In this document: piece after piece, positions 1 through 7,212 of the stretch
Position numbering within the stretch: position 1 is the first letter of the stretch
How the letters are laid out: each line of letters opens with the position of its first letter
Assembly: GCA_947492475.1 (NCBI GenBank)
Contig: CANLNM010000002.1
Coordinates: 372,001-436,000, forward strand
Origin: an uncultured Paracoccaceae bacterium
Lineage (GTDB): Bacteria; Pseudomonadota; Alphaproteobacteria; Rhodobacterales; Rhodobacteraceae
DNA length: 64,000 nucleotides
Direction of reading: 5' to 3'
Notes under the pieces: generated by a model
Seen by the model: the letters and a program-made list of their open reading frames with translations, nothing else
Databases searched by the model: none
What the model was told of the DNA's origin: nothing
Position numbers and translations under genes: made by a program

Positions 1-1
1 T

Positions 2-211
2 CCCCAGCAAACCGTTGAAATTCAACGGGGCGAAAATGCCGGGGAAACCCTGTCTTATGCGAATATTGTCACGTCCTGGACTGCTGTCGGTGAATGGGGC
101 GGGGCCGCAGATTGGCAACGCCGCGTGCGTGTGGACGGGGATCAAGGGGTTGCCGTGATTGTCCAAGAACCCGGCCCGGGACGCATTTTAGCGGCGCAAA
201 TCTTGCGGTGA
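2..211 (+). CDS. C-terminal part of a DUF1223 family protein (5' truncated by the window edge)
   Basis: An open frame runs in from the left edge and stops at TGA 209-211, giving the last 69 residues. The motif RRGEN-like (IQRGENAGETLSY) followed by a tryptophan-rich strand and a final VIVQEPGPGRILAAQIL segment matches the C-terminal half of DUF1223 proteins, which are secreted thioredoxin-like proteins of unknown activity common in alphaproteobacteria. The N-terminal signal peptide and the thioredoxin-like cysteines would lie outside the window. It converges with the acyltransferase gene, with only 12 bp between the two stop codons. Confidence 0.6.
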   Translation, partial: PQQTVEIQRGENAGETLSYANIVTSWTAVGEWGGAADWQRRVRVDGDQGVAVIVQEPGPGRILAAQILR

Positions 212-223
212 TCCCGATTTAAA

Positions 224-1162
224 TCAGTGTGGTTTCTTTTCTTTCCAACGGCGATGAAACCACATCCACTGACCCGGATCATTGCGGATATGTTGTTCAA
301 GCCTGTGGCTCATATCTTGGGTCATTGTTTGCGCATCGGAATGATCAATCGGTGCCTCTATCACAATTTGAAACCCGGTTTCTGTGCGAATCCCAAAATA
401 GGGCACAACAATTGCGTTGAATTTCAACGCGAGCTCGGCCGCAGAAAGCGCGGTTTTGCTGGGCCGCCCCATAAAGTCGACCCATTTCCCGCGCCAGTCA
501 AACAAATCAAACAGCAAAACCGCCATGCCGCCGGATTTGATGTGACGTGCAAACCCCATCGTTCCCCGACGTCCCTGTTCAAATATTGGGCCGCTCACGC
601 TTTCCATCGTGCGAACATAATGCTGATTAAACAGTGCATTGGCCATCGGTCGGTATAGTCCGCCAACTTTGTACCCCAAATGGTGCAACGCATGGCGCGG
701 GGCTTCGTAATTCCCGTAATGCCCGGTGACAAAAATCACGCCTTGCCCTTGTTCTTTGGCGGTTTTGATCGCGTCAAGCCCGGGGCCAGTGACCTGCATC
801 TGCGCCATTTGCGCCGCCAGATCGGTGGTTGAATAATTTTCAATCAAGGTGCGTCCCGCATTGTCCATCGCCGCTTTGGCAATCCGTCGCTGTTCTGCGG
901 GCGACATGTCTGGGAAAATGTAGGACAGGTTGGACAAGGCGCGTTTTTGATAGCCAGCGATTGGCCCAAGGATCAAACGGATAAACCCACCCACAAAACC
1001 CGGGCGAAACCGATAAGGAAGCGCAAGCGCAAGCCCCAACACCGAACGGGCCATGCGATCGGTCAACCAATCAGAAAACCCAACTGACGCTGCCTGCCCA
1101 GAGGACAATGACGGATCGGCCGGTTTTGATTTTTTGGGGGGGTGGGTCACGATTAGGGCCAT
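224..1162 (-). CDS. Lipid A biosynthesis (KDO2-lipid A) lauroyl/myristoyl acyltransferase, LpxL/HtrB family
   Basis: The 312-residue product has the length and motifs of LpxL-type acyltransferases, inner-membrane enzymes that add a secondary acyl chain to KDO2-lipid A from acyl-ACP. The catalytic HX4E/D motif is visible as HYGNYE near residue 147, preceded by GVIFVTGHYG. A hydrophobic segment (SVLGLALALPYRF) lies near residues 40-53, and the C-terminal WMWFHRRWK is typical of the family. LpxL and LpxM types cannot be told apart by eye. The Shine-Dalgarno for the ATG at 1162 is poor (ACAGGA almost touching the start), so a start at the downstream ATG (residue 37) is possible but would remove conserved N-terminal sequence. 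Confidence 0.85.
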   Translation of the reverse strand: MALIVTHPPKKSKPADPSLSSGQAASVGFSDWLTDRMARSVLGLALALPYRFRPGFVGGFIRLILGPIAGYQKRALSNLSYIFPDMSPAEQRRIAKAAMDNAGRTLIENYSTTDLAAQMAQMQVTGPGLDAIKTAKEQGQGVIFVTGHYGNYEAPRHALHHLGYKVGGLYRPMANALFNQHYVRTMESVSGPIFEQGRRGTMGFARHIKSGGMAVLLFDLFDWRGKWVDFMGRPSKTALSAAELALKFNAIVVPYFGIRTETGFQIVIEAPIDHSDAQTMTQDMSHRLEQHIRNDPGQWMWFHRRWKEKKPH

Positions 1163-1334
1163 TCCTGTCAGGGCGCGATCCGTGCCGGGTGATGCGTTTC
1201 AGCCCTGAAACGATCCCGCGCTGTGATCCGCGTTATTGACAGAAATAGTGTGATGATGTGCCGGGTACAAGCTCAGGTCAGGGAGAGTTGCCCATCAAAC
1301 GCCGGAAAAACACATCATCCCCTTGGCTGAGGGA

Positions 1335-2387
1335 TCATTCCTCATCTTCTTCGTCAGGGTCGATCAGCGTAATTTCACCGCGTTCCGCACAATCCCGCAA
1401 TGCTGAAATCAATGCGTTTTGCGCCGCTTCGCCAACTGCGGCTTTGATTTTGGTCTGTTCTGCCATTTCCTCTTCGAGTTGGCTGGCCATCCGTTTTGAG
1501 ATGTTTTCCAACATGAAGGTTACGGACTCTGCGCTGGCTTCGCCCACGGCATTGCCATAAGCGAGCGCAATGACAAATTCGTCATTTTCAACCAAGCGGA
1601 TCACCTTGGCCACATCGGTGGGCTGCAATCGCAGCGCAATGTCAGGGAAGGTAAAGATGTTTTTGCGCACTTCCTGAGCAAAGTTTGGATCCTCTTCGCC
1701 CAACCCTTCGAGCACGTCTTCGCGGGTTTCTGATTTGGTGGAATTCAAAATAGCCCCTACGCGGGCGCCGGCCGGGGCAGGGAAGGCCGTCACTTTGTCA
1801 GAAACATAAGTTTCGGCCAAGGCTCCGCCAATGCGCTGCACAGCCGTTGGGGCAATATCCCCGGTTTGCGAAACGCCATAGGCGATCCTGCGGGCCTTAT
1901 CGCCGGGCAGACGGCCCAACAATTCCGCGGCTTTGCCAACAGGGAGTTTTGACAGAACCACAGCGCAGACTTCGGTGCATTCTGCCTCCATAATTTGCAT
2001 CAATTCGTCAGCTTCCATTTCGATCAGGCGTGGCCATGGATCACCTGTTGCTGCGGATCCGGTTTCTTCGCGAAAACGCGCCATGGCGGTGGGGCTGATT
2101 TGGCCGTCCAACGCTGAAACCGCCGCAGCGGGGCCGCCGGGCAGGGCCAGGCCCACTTCGCTGAGTTCCTGAACAAACTCTTCGGCGACGGCGGCAATGG
2201 TTGCCTTGTCCACCATGCGCAAAGCGGCCACTTCGTGGGTGAGGCGCAATTGATGTTCTTCGGGGAGGGAATCTAGCGCTAATTTCTGGCCATCCGCCAG
2301 CATCATCTGAACAATCAATGCAGCCTTGCGGCTACGGGTCATGGGTTCGTTAGAAGGAAGAGCGAGATTGCCAGCCATATTCATCAT
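1335..2387 (-). CDS. Divergent FliG-like flagellar motor switch protein
   Basis: The product is about 350 residues, close to canonical FliG (330-350). The C-terminal half carries the FliG-C pattern: FTFPDIALRL, then VAKVIR, a SKRMASQLEEE helix and a final CAERGEITLIDP, which parallel FEDL, LREV, SKRAAE and LEEAGEI of FliG. FliG sits at the MS/C-ring junction and contacts the stator. In the middle domain the usual EHPQ motif is replaced by CTEV in CTEVCAVVLSKLP. I place the start at one of the ATGs at 2387, 2384 or 2378; the longer upstream frame lacks a ribosome site and begins with low-complexity basic sequence. No other flagellar gene is nearby, so this is an isolated copy; an ordinary fliG may exist elsewhere. 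A non-flagellar MgtE_N/FliG-like role is the main alternative. Confidence 0.68.
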   Translation of the reverse strand: MMNMAGNLALPSNEPMTRSRKAALIVQMMLADGQKLALDSLPEEHQLRLTHEVAALRMVDKATIAAVAEEFVQELSEVGLALPGGPAAAVSALDGQISPTAMARFREETGSAATGDPWPRLIEMEADELMQIMEAECTEVCAVVLSKLPVGKAAELLGRLPGDKARRIAYGVSQTGDIAPTAVQRIGGALAETYVSDKVTAFPAPAGARVGAILNSTKSETREDVLEGLGEEDPNFAQEVRKNIFTFPDIALRLQPTDVAKVIRLVENDEFVIALAYGNAVGEASAESVTFMLENISKRMASQLEEEMAEQTKIKAAVGEAAQNALISALRDCAERGEITLIDPDEEDEE

Positions 2388-2506
2388 GCGCCTGTTCGTT
2401 GAGTCGCTTCTTTTTCGCGCAAGCTGGTGAATAAAGAGTTGAAGCCGCCCTAAAAAGAGCGGCTCCAACCATAGGTAGAATTTTATTTATCGCGCCTGTC
2501 TGCGCC

Positions 2507-3007
2507 TTAATTGGGGCGCCGTTCAGGATGCGTGAATTTGACGGACATGTTTTTCAACGCCGATCTGGCATCAGGCGTAAGCTTGCCTTCGTGGCTGGTG
2601 ATCCTGTGCAAATGCGCCACATCTTTGGCCAATGCATCGATTTCGGCATCCGTATATTCGCGATCCGCGCGTGCAAAACCGGCAAAACTGCGTGATCCTG
2701 CCTCTTCGATTGCATATGCGGAACCATGGACAATTCCAAATTCTCGTGCCTTTTCAAGCACTCCGAACTCATCTTCGGCTTCAAAATCTGCCCAGCGAGC
2801 TTTGCCTAAATTGGAAAAGCCCCAGCGAACAACCGGGTCTTGCATCACCAAACCGTGTTCTGAATAATAATCCATCCAGTCCTTTCTATAGGTCTGAAAC
2901 AGGAAATCGGGGGTCGTAAATGTCACATGAAACGCGATGGCAAACCCCGATGGGCTCGCATCCTCGATACGCTTCAGGACTGGCATGATGTCGGATTCTA
3001 TAGACAT
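2507..3007 (-). CDS. LuxR-type autoinducer-binding protein lacking the helix-turn-helix domain
   Basis: The 166 residues cover one autoinducer-binding domain and little else. Ligand-pocket positions of the LuxR/TraR family are kept: W and Y in DWMDYY, D and P in QDPVVRW, W in ARWADF, and the glycine of FGIVHGSAYAI. The usual DNA-binding region should follow the LTPDARSAL stretch near residue 147, but the frame stops 20 residues later and the DNA beyond the stop does not encode a helix-turn-helix in any frame. The start is supported by AAAGGA nine bases before the ATG. It diverges from a full-length LuxR gene whose N-terminal domain is clearly related. By analogy with TrlR of Agrobacterium, it may titrate signal or form inactive heterodimers; this is inference. 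Confidence 0.8.
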   Translation of the reverse strand: MSIESDIMPVLKRIEDASPSGFAIAFHVTFTTPDFLFQTYRKDWMDYYSEHGLVMQDPVVRWGFSNLGKARWADFEAEDEFGVLEKAREFGIVHGSAYAIEEAGSRSFAGFARADREYTDAEIDALAKDVAHLHRITSHEGKLTPDARSALKNMSVKFTHPERRPN

Positions 3008-3035
3008 GTGCAGGTCCTTTAACTCGCTTTCTAGT

Positions 3036-3126
3036 TGCCTGTCGCGATATGATCAAAGTAATGTATCAGTGACAACATAATCAAAGGTTAGCTATTTGAT
3101 GAACAAATGGTTAATGCCTGTCGCGA
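3036..3126. promoter_or_regulatory. Pair of TGCCTGTCGCGA direct repeats flanking the divergent luxR promoters
   Basis: The 12-base word TGCCTGTCGCGA occurs at 3036-3047 and again at 3115-3126, each followed after three bases by GATC. The second copy contains the perfect palindrome TGTCGCGACA (3119-3128). One copy lies 29 bp before the HTH-less gene and the other 20 bp before the ATG of luxR. A shorter related word, TGCATGTCG, is at 3911-3919 upstream of luxI. The placement suggests operators, possibly for the LuxR protein, but no binding site is known to me with this sequence. Confidence 0.4.
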
Positions 3127-3145
3127 CAAGATCGAGGGTTTGTGT

Positions 3146-3754
3146 ATGAGCAAAGAGCTAGAGGAAGGTGATCTGCTGCAGATTTCACCATCTGGCTATC
3201 ATATCGCTCTGCGGGTTGGCTTCGCGTTTCCGCTGGCGGAAATCAATGCCTTTCCGGCCGGTTGGATCGATCACTACACGCAACAAAGGTTCATGTTGTT
3301 CGACCCGATCATACGGTGGGTCTATTCAAATACCGGCGCAATCCGTTGGAGCGAATGCCCCCTAGAAGACCCCCGTAAGGTTCTAGGGCAGGCGGCCACA
3401 TTTGGGCTGCGCTTTGGGGTTGCGATTTCCTGTTTTGATGGCAATGCCGAAGGACAACGTAGTTTTGGGTCCTTTGCGCGGTCTGATCGTGAATTCACCG
3501 ATCCCGAAATCAAAGCTCTGACGGCCTATGTTTCCTATCGCCATATGGAAATGGCCCCCCCGACCAATTTGACCCGCGCCGAACTGGAAGCGTTGGGTAT
3601 GGTCAAACAGGGAATGCGTCTAAAACAGATCGCGTTTGAGATTGGGGTGACCGAAGGCGCGGTCAAACAGCGCCTGAAAAATGCAAAGCTGAAATTGCAT
3701 GCTCAGACCTCTGCTCAGGCGGCGACGCGGGCCCATGAATTCGGCCTGATTTGA
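3146..3754 (+). CDS. LuxR family transcriptional regulator with autoinducer-binding and HTH domains
   Basis: The 202-residue protein has an N-terminal autoinducer-binding domain (about residues 10-130) and a C-terminal LuxR-type helix-turn-helix (about 140-190: LTRAELEALGMVKQG, then IAFEIGVTEGAVKQRL). Pocket residues W, Y, D, P, W and G are present (GWIDHY, FDPIIRW, IRWSE, FGLRFG). I choose the ATG at 3146 because GAGGG lies seven bases before it; the ATG at 3107 has no ribosome site and would place a conserved repeat inside the gene. It lies 276 bp upstream of luxI on the same strand and is its likely partner regulator, binding acyl-homoserine lactone and controlling transcription. Confidence 0.88.
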   Translation: MSKELEEGDLLQISPSGYHIALRVGFAFPLAEINAFPAGWIDHYTQQRFMLFDPIIRWVYSNTGAIRWSECPLEDPRKVLGQAATFGLRFGVAISCFDGNAEGQRSFGSFARSDREFTDPEIKALTAYVSYRHMEMAPPTNLTRAELEALGMVKQGMRLKQIAFEIGVTEGAVKQRLKNAKLKLHAQTSAQAATRAHEFGLI

Positions 3755-3801
3755 GCCGTATTGTCGCTATTTAAGCCGCGAATCACTTTGGTTATTCGGC
3801 A

Positions 3802-3816
3802 TTAATTGTTTGTTAA
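3802..3816. promoter_or_regulatory. CtrA-type box (TTAA-N7-TTAA) upstream of luxI
   Basis: TTAA at 3802-3805 and TTAA at 3813-3816 are separated by exactly seven bases. The spacing matches the CtrA consensus TTAA-N7-TTAA(C); on the minus strand the first half reads TTAAC. It lies 214 bp before the luxI start and 48 bp after the luxR stop. This is a sequence match only. Confidence 0.35.
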
Positions 3817-3945
3817 TCTGTTTTCCGCAAATACTAAGAGTACCTGTATTTGTGTACGGCCATTTTGGCGGAAAATGCACACACGTCTAAGTTGATATAG
3901 CGCAAGCAATTGCATGTCGTTTTTGTGATAATTTGCAAAATTATG

Positions 3946-3969
3946 GAAACAATCGGCAAAGATTGTTTC
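3946..3969. promoter_or_regulatory. Perfect 9-bp inverted repeat upstream of luxI
   Basis: GAAACAATC (3946-3954) and GATTGTTTC (3961-3969) are exact reverse complements around the six bases GGCAAA. The dyad lies 61 bp upstream of luxI, where a LuxR operator would be expected, but it does not match the classical lux box. It could be an operator or an mRNA hairpin in the luxI leader; no T-run follows it, so it is not an intrinsic terminator. Confidence 0.4.
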
Positions 3970-4007
3970 TAGACCGTTAACAACCATTGCGTGGGCTGGC
4001 TTAATAG

Positions 4008-4026
4008 ACTCTCCAATAAGGAGAGT
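4008..4026 (+). promoter_or_regulatory. Hairpin covering the luxI ribosome-binding site
   Basis: ACTCTCC (4008-4014), loop AATAA, and GGAGAGT (4020-4026) form a perfect 7-bp stem. The 3' arm contains the GGAG Shine-Dalgarno of luxI, four bases before the ATG. When folded, the ribosome site would be paired. This is seen directly; a role in translational control is inference. Confidence 0.5.
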
Positions 4027-4030
4027 ACCC

Positions 4031-4687
4031 ATGGAATTCATCACACTGAAACTGTCTGATCTTCACAAATATGGTTCTGCCTATTTCGATTACCTGGCTC
4101 TGCGGAAACGGTTCTTTGTTGATACGTTAAATTGGACGATCCCGCATGACGATGCCGTCGAGATGGATCAATATGATAACCCTCAGGCGCGGTATTCGAT
4201 TGTTTTGCAGGATGGCAAGGTGATCGCGGGCGCGCGCGCCATGCCCACCACATCGCGCTGGGGCGACAGCACCTATATGTTGCGCGATGCCTATACCGGG
4301 AAAATTGCCGGCATCCCGTCGGATCTGATCGACCATGAAATCGTGACGCCGGATATGTGGGAATGCACCCGCTTGGTGATTTCGCCAGATGTGAAAACAA
4401 TGTCTGAGCGGACCGAATGCCTGAAGCTGATCTGCGAAGGGTTGGTGGAAATGGCGCTGGCAGAAGGTGCGACAGAATTGATGTCGCTGTCCAACCTGTG
4501 GTTGCTGCGGTCGCTGAAATCGATCGGCTACAAAGCTGAACTGATGTGCAAGCCTTATACAAATTCTGAGGATGGGCATCGCTATGCGGTGATGAAAATG
4601 CACGCAGACCGGATTATGCCGACTGTGACGCCTCATATGCCGACCCATATGCCGGCCCAGCCTGTACCGGTACATGCCAAGGCGTAA
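4031..4687 (+). CDS. luxI: LuxI-type acyl-homoserine-lactone synthase
   Basis: The 218-residue product is a LuxI-family autoinducer synthase, which makes acyl-homoserine lactones from S-adenosylmethionine and an acyl-ACP. The conserved residues are visible in order: R and F in LRKRFFVD, W in TLNW, E-D-Q-Y-D (EMDQYD), R in AGARAMPTT and E-R in ECTRLVI. The C-terminal 15 residues form a short His/Met/Pro-rich tail (HMPTHMPAQPVP) beyond the catalytic domain. It is preceded by AAGGAG, and that site is embedded in a hairpin. Co-oriented luxR and the divergent HTH-less LuxR complete the locus. Signal chain length cannot be predicted by eye. Confidence 0.93.
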   Translation: MEFITLKLSDLHKYGSAYFDYLALRKRFFVDTLNWTIPHDDAVEMDQYDNPQARYSIVLQDGKVIAGARAMPTTSRWGDSTYMLRDAYTGKIAGIPSDLIDHEIVTPDMWECTRLVISPDVKTMSERTECLKLICEGLVEMALAEGATELMSLSNLWLLRSLKSIGYKAELMCKPYTNSEDGHRYAVMKMHADRIMPTVTPHMPTHMPAQPVPVHAKA

Positions 4688-4710
4688 ACTTGGATTGAAC
4701 CCAAGTTTTA
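4686..4710 (+). terminator. Weak terminator-like hairpin at the end of luxI
   Basis: AAACTTGG (4686-4693) pairs with CCAAGTTT (4701-4708) around a seven-base loop and is followed by TTA. The stem starts inside the luxI stop codon. The T-run is short, so termination may be inefficient. Confidence 0.45.
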
Positions 4711-4714
4711 ACGC

Positions 4715-4742
4715 AAAAGCCCGGCGCAGGGATGCGCCGGGC
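4715..4742 (-). terminator. Intrinsic terminator of purB
   Basis: GCCCGGCGCA (4719-4728), loop GGGA and TGCGCCGGGC (4733-4742) form a perfect 10-bp stem. On the minus strand it is followed by TTTTGC (4713-4718), as expected for a terminator reading out of purB, whose stop codon is 27 bp away. Confidence 0.8.
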
Positions 4743-4768
4743 CAAAAAATTGTCACAACAATCTGGGT

Positions 4769-6076
4769 TTAGCTTTCGCCAAACACCCGTTTGAAAATCG
4801 TATCAACATGTTTGGTGTGATAGCCGAGGTCAAATTTCTCTTCGATCTCATCCACACCCAAAGCTTTGACAACTGCGTCGTCGGCCAGCAATTCACCTTT
4901 GAAATCACAGCCTGTTTCCCAAACTTTCAATGCGTTGCGCTGCACCATACGATAGGCGTCTTCGCGGTTCACGCCCGCTTGGGTCAGGGCCAGCAACACA
5001 CGTTGTGACATCACCAATCCGGGGAATTTGTTCATGTTGGCCAGCATGTTTTCAGGATAAACCAGCAATTTGTCGATCACCGATGTCAAACGCGCCAGTG
5101 CAAAATCCAGCGTGATTGTCGTGTCTGGGCCGATGTTACGTTCGACCGAGGAATGCGAAATATCGCGTTCGTGCCACAGGGCGACGTTTTCCATCGCGGG
5201 CACCACCGCCATACGCACCAAGCGCGCCAGACCGGTCAGGTTTTCGGTCAGCACTGGGTTTTTCTTGTGGGGCATCGCGGATGACCCTTTTTGACCCATT
5301 GAGAAAAATTCAGCCGCTTCCAACACTTCTGTGCGCTGCATGTGGCGAATTTCGGTGGCGATGTTTTCAACCGAAGAACCTACCACGCCCAAAGCGGCAA
5401 AAAACGCCGCATGACGATCCCGCGGGATCACTTGGGTGGAAATCGGTTCGGGGCTCAGGCCCAGTTTGGCGCAAACATGTTCCTCAACCGCGGGGTCGAT
5501 ATTGGCAAATGTGCCAACCGCCCCGGAAATGGCACCGGTCGCGATTTCTGCGCGGGCCGTTTTCAGACGGGCAAGGTTGCGATCCATTTCCGCGTAAAAA
5601 CGCGCAAATGTCAGACCCATTGTTGTGGGCTCCGCGTGGATGCCGTGGCTGCGCCCGATGCGAATGGTGTTTTTATGTTCCAAAGCGCGGCGTTTTAGGG
5701 CGGCAAGCAATCCGTCCATGTCTTTGATCAGGATATCCGCGGCTTTAACCAGCTGGACATTGAAACAGGTGTCCAACACATCCGACGATGTCATCCCCTG
5801 ATGCACAAAGCGCGCCTCTTCGCTGCCGACATGTTCGGCCAGATGGGTCAGGAACGCGATGACATCGTGTTTGGTTTCGGCTTCGATTTCATCGATGCGC
5901 GCCACGTCGAATTCCACATCTTTGGCTTTCCAGACCGCATCGGCGTTTTCACGGGGGATCACACCCAGATCGGCCATCGCATCACAGGCATGTGCTTCGA
6001 TTTCGTACCAGATCTTGAACTTGGATTCTGGTGACCAGATGGCAACCATATCGGGACGGGAATAACGTGGGATCAT
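4769..6076 (-). CDS. purB: Adenylosuccinate lyase
   Basis: The 435-residue protein matches bacterial PurB, a cytosolic fumarase-superfamily enzyme that removes fumarate from SAICAR and from adenylosuccinate in purine synthesis. The superfamily signature is present as SSAMPHKKNP near residue 262, with the mobile-loop serine and the lysine/asparagine of the active site. The early TSSDVLDT motif and the RSHGIHAEPT segment near residue 143 carry the conserved histidines. The N-terminus MIPRYSRPDM is typical. The start is preceded by AAAAAGG. It is transcribed alone, with a strong terminator downstream and a long untranslated region upstream. Confidence 0.96.
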   Translation of the reverse strand: MIPRYSRPDMVAIWSPESKFKIWYEIEAHACDAMADLGVIPRENADAVWKAKDVEFDVARIDEIEAETKHDVIAFLTHLAEHVGSEEARFVHQGMTSSDVLDTCFNVQLVKAADILIKDMDGLLAALKRRALEHKNTIRIGRSHGIHAEPTTMGLTFARFYAEMDRNLARLKTARAEIATGAISGAVGTFANIDPAVEEHVCAKLGLSPEPISTQVIPRDRHAAFFAALGVVGSSVENIATEIRHMQRTEVLEAAEFFSMGQKGSSAMPHKKNPVLTENLTGLARLVRMAVVPAMENVALWHERDISHSSVERNIGPDTTITLDFALARLTSVIDKLLVYPENMLANMNKFPGLVMSQRVLLALTQAGVNREDAYRMVQRNALKVWETGCDFKGELLADDAVVKALGVDEIEEKFDLGYHTKHVDTIFKRVFGES

Positions 6077-6742
6077 GGGCAGAACCTTTTTATGGGGGCA
6101 GCAGATTTAACAGCGTCATAAAAGGCAGGGGCCAAGGTCTCAAGGGCTAGAGGGGGTACAACGGTGAAAAATACCAGATTGTTGTGATCCGTAGGATTGG
6201 TGGATCGTGCAGCTGCAATACACAGGATAGGTGGGTCCCCCTTCCGGTGATCTTGGGTTTGGCAACTCAGGGTTTGCAATTATTAGGTGAATTTCATTTT
6301 TGTGAAAATGATCAATAGGTTGTAACGCGTTGTTATAATTCATGTGTTTCGTACTTTGCGATGGGAATAGGTCACATTTCACTTGTCTCCATTGTGCTGG
6401 TTGTCATGTTACATTCACCAAGAGGTCGGTTGTTTTTGAAATTCTGAGTCTCATTAATTCGTGATTTGCACGGGAACTATTTGACCTTTATTAAATGAAT
6501 TTCACCATCCACATTAAACTTTGGGTGCGGCTATAAATAATTATTTTAACCGATGCGATCAAAAATTAAAGTCGAACACATGGCTCAAACGCCATATTTT
6601 TAAGGGAAAAGGGCGATACCTTGCCATGTGACTTTGACAAATATTGGTGACTTTTGATATGGTTACTTTGGAAGTCGAAAAAATTACTTTGTATTAACAT
6701 TAGGTTGAATTAGGCTGCGCGAATTAATTAGGGAGTCTTTTC
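6077..6742. other. Long intergenic region between purB and the GAF gene
   Basis: No convincing gene lies in these 666 bases. The part nearest purB (about 6140-6290) is GC-richer and contains short self-complementary words (GATCC-N10-GGATC at 6185-6205, TGCAGCTGCA at 6209-6218) and a CCCCC/GGGTCC block, so it could be a structured purB leader or a small RNA read on the minus strand. The part from about 6290 to 6740 is strongly AT-rich and presumably holds the divergent promoters. I recognise no Rfam family. Confidence 0.35.
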
Positions 6743-7183
6743 GTGCTGAGTATTGACACGAATAAATTGGCGAATATTGCTGAACGAGTCAAAACCGAGT
6801 TATTGTCGGATATCGCGATGATATCTTACTTGGATGACTCTCTGCACCACATTTGTTCCTCTGCCGGGTTAGACTTGCCGCTTGAATCCGGAAACACTCT
6901 GACGTTTGATTACTCAATTTGCCGGCATGTTCAGATGATGAATTTCCCATTGGTGGTCGAAGATGCGCTAACGCATCCCTTGTTGGTGGATAATAAATCC
7001 ATCAATGAATTGGGGGTGTTAGCCTATATTGGCGTCCCGATCCGGGATGCGGCCGGACGGGCTGTGGGATGTGTTTCTGCCGTGCAAAAACGATCCCGAC
7101 GCTGGTGTGATGCGGATCTAGAGCTGCTTACCCAAGCTGCAAAAGAGATTGAAAAACTGATACCAGCCCCTGCAATGGGCTGA
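6743..7183 (+). CDS. Small single-domain GAF protein
   Basis: The 146 residues form one GAF domain with almost no flanking sequence. Family hallmarks are the SICRHV motif near residue 58, PLVVEDA, LGVLAYIGVPIRDAAG and a terminal RRWCDADLELL helix. GAF domains bind small ligands, chromophores or cyclic nucleotides; the ligand here is unknown. The start is GTG at 6743, preceded by AGGGAG at good spacing. Neighbours do not suggest a pathway. A free-methionine sulfoxide reductase is unlikely because the characteristic cysteine pair is absent, although single cysteines occur. Confidence 0.75.
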   Translation: MLSIDTNKLANIAERVKTELLSDIAMISYLDDSLHHICSSAGLDLPLESGNTLTFDYSICRHVQMMNFPLVVEDALTHPLLVDNKSINELGVLAYIGVPIRDAAGRAVGCVSAVQKRSRRWCDADLELLTQAAKEIEKLIPAPAMG

Positions 7184-7212
7184 CCTTTATTTATTGATTG
7201 AGCGGATAATAA

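Noticed and set aside
3840-3857. GTAC-N10-GTAC as a possible lux box
   Set aside because: Only four bases per arm are symmetric; the inner positions do not pair.
6140-6382. 80-codon frame on the minus strand upstream of purB
   Set aside because: Crosses an AT-rich promoter region, has no ribosome site and no family features.
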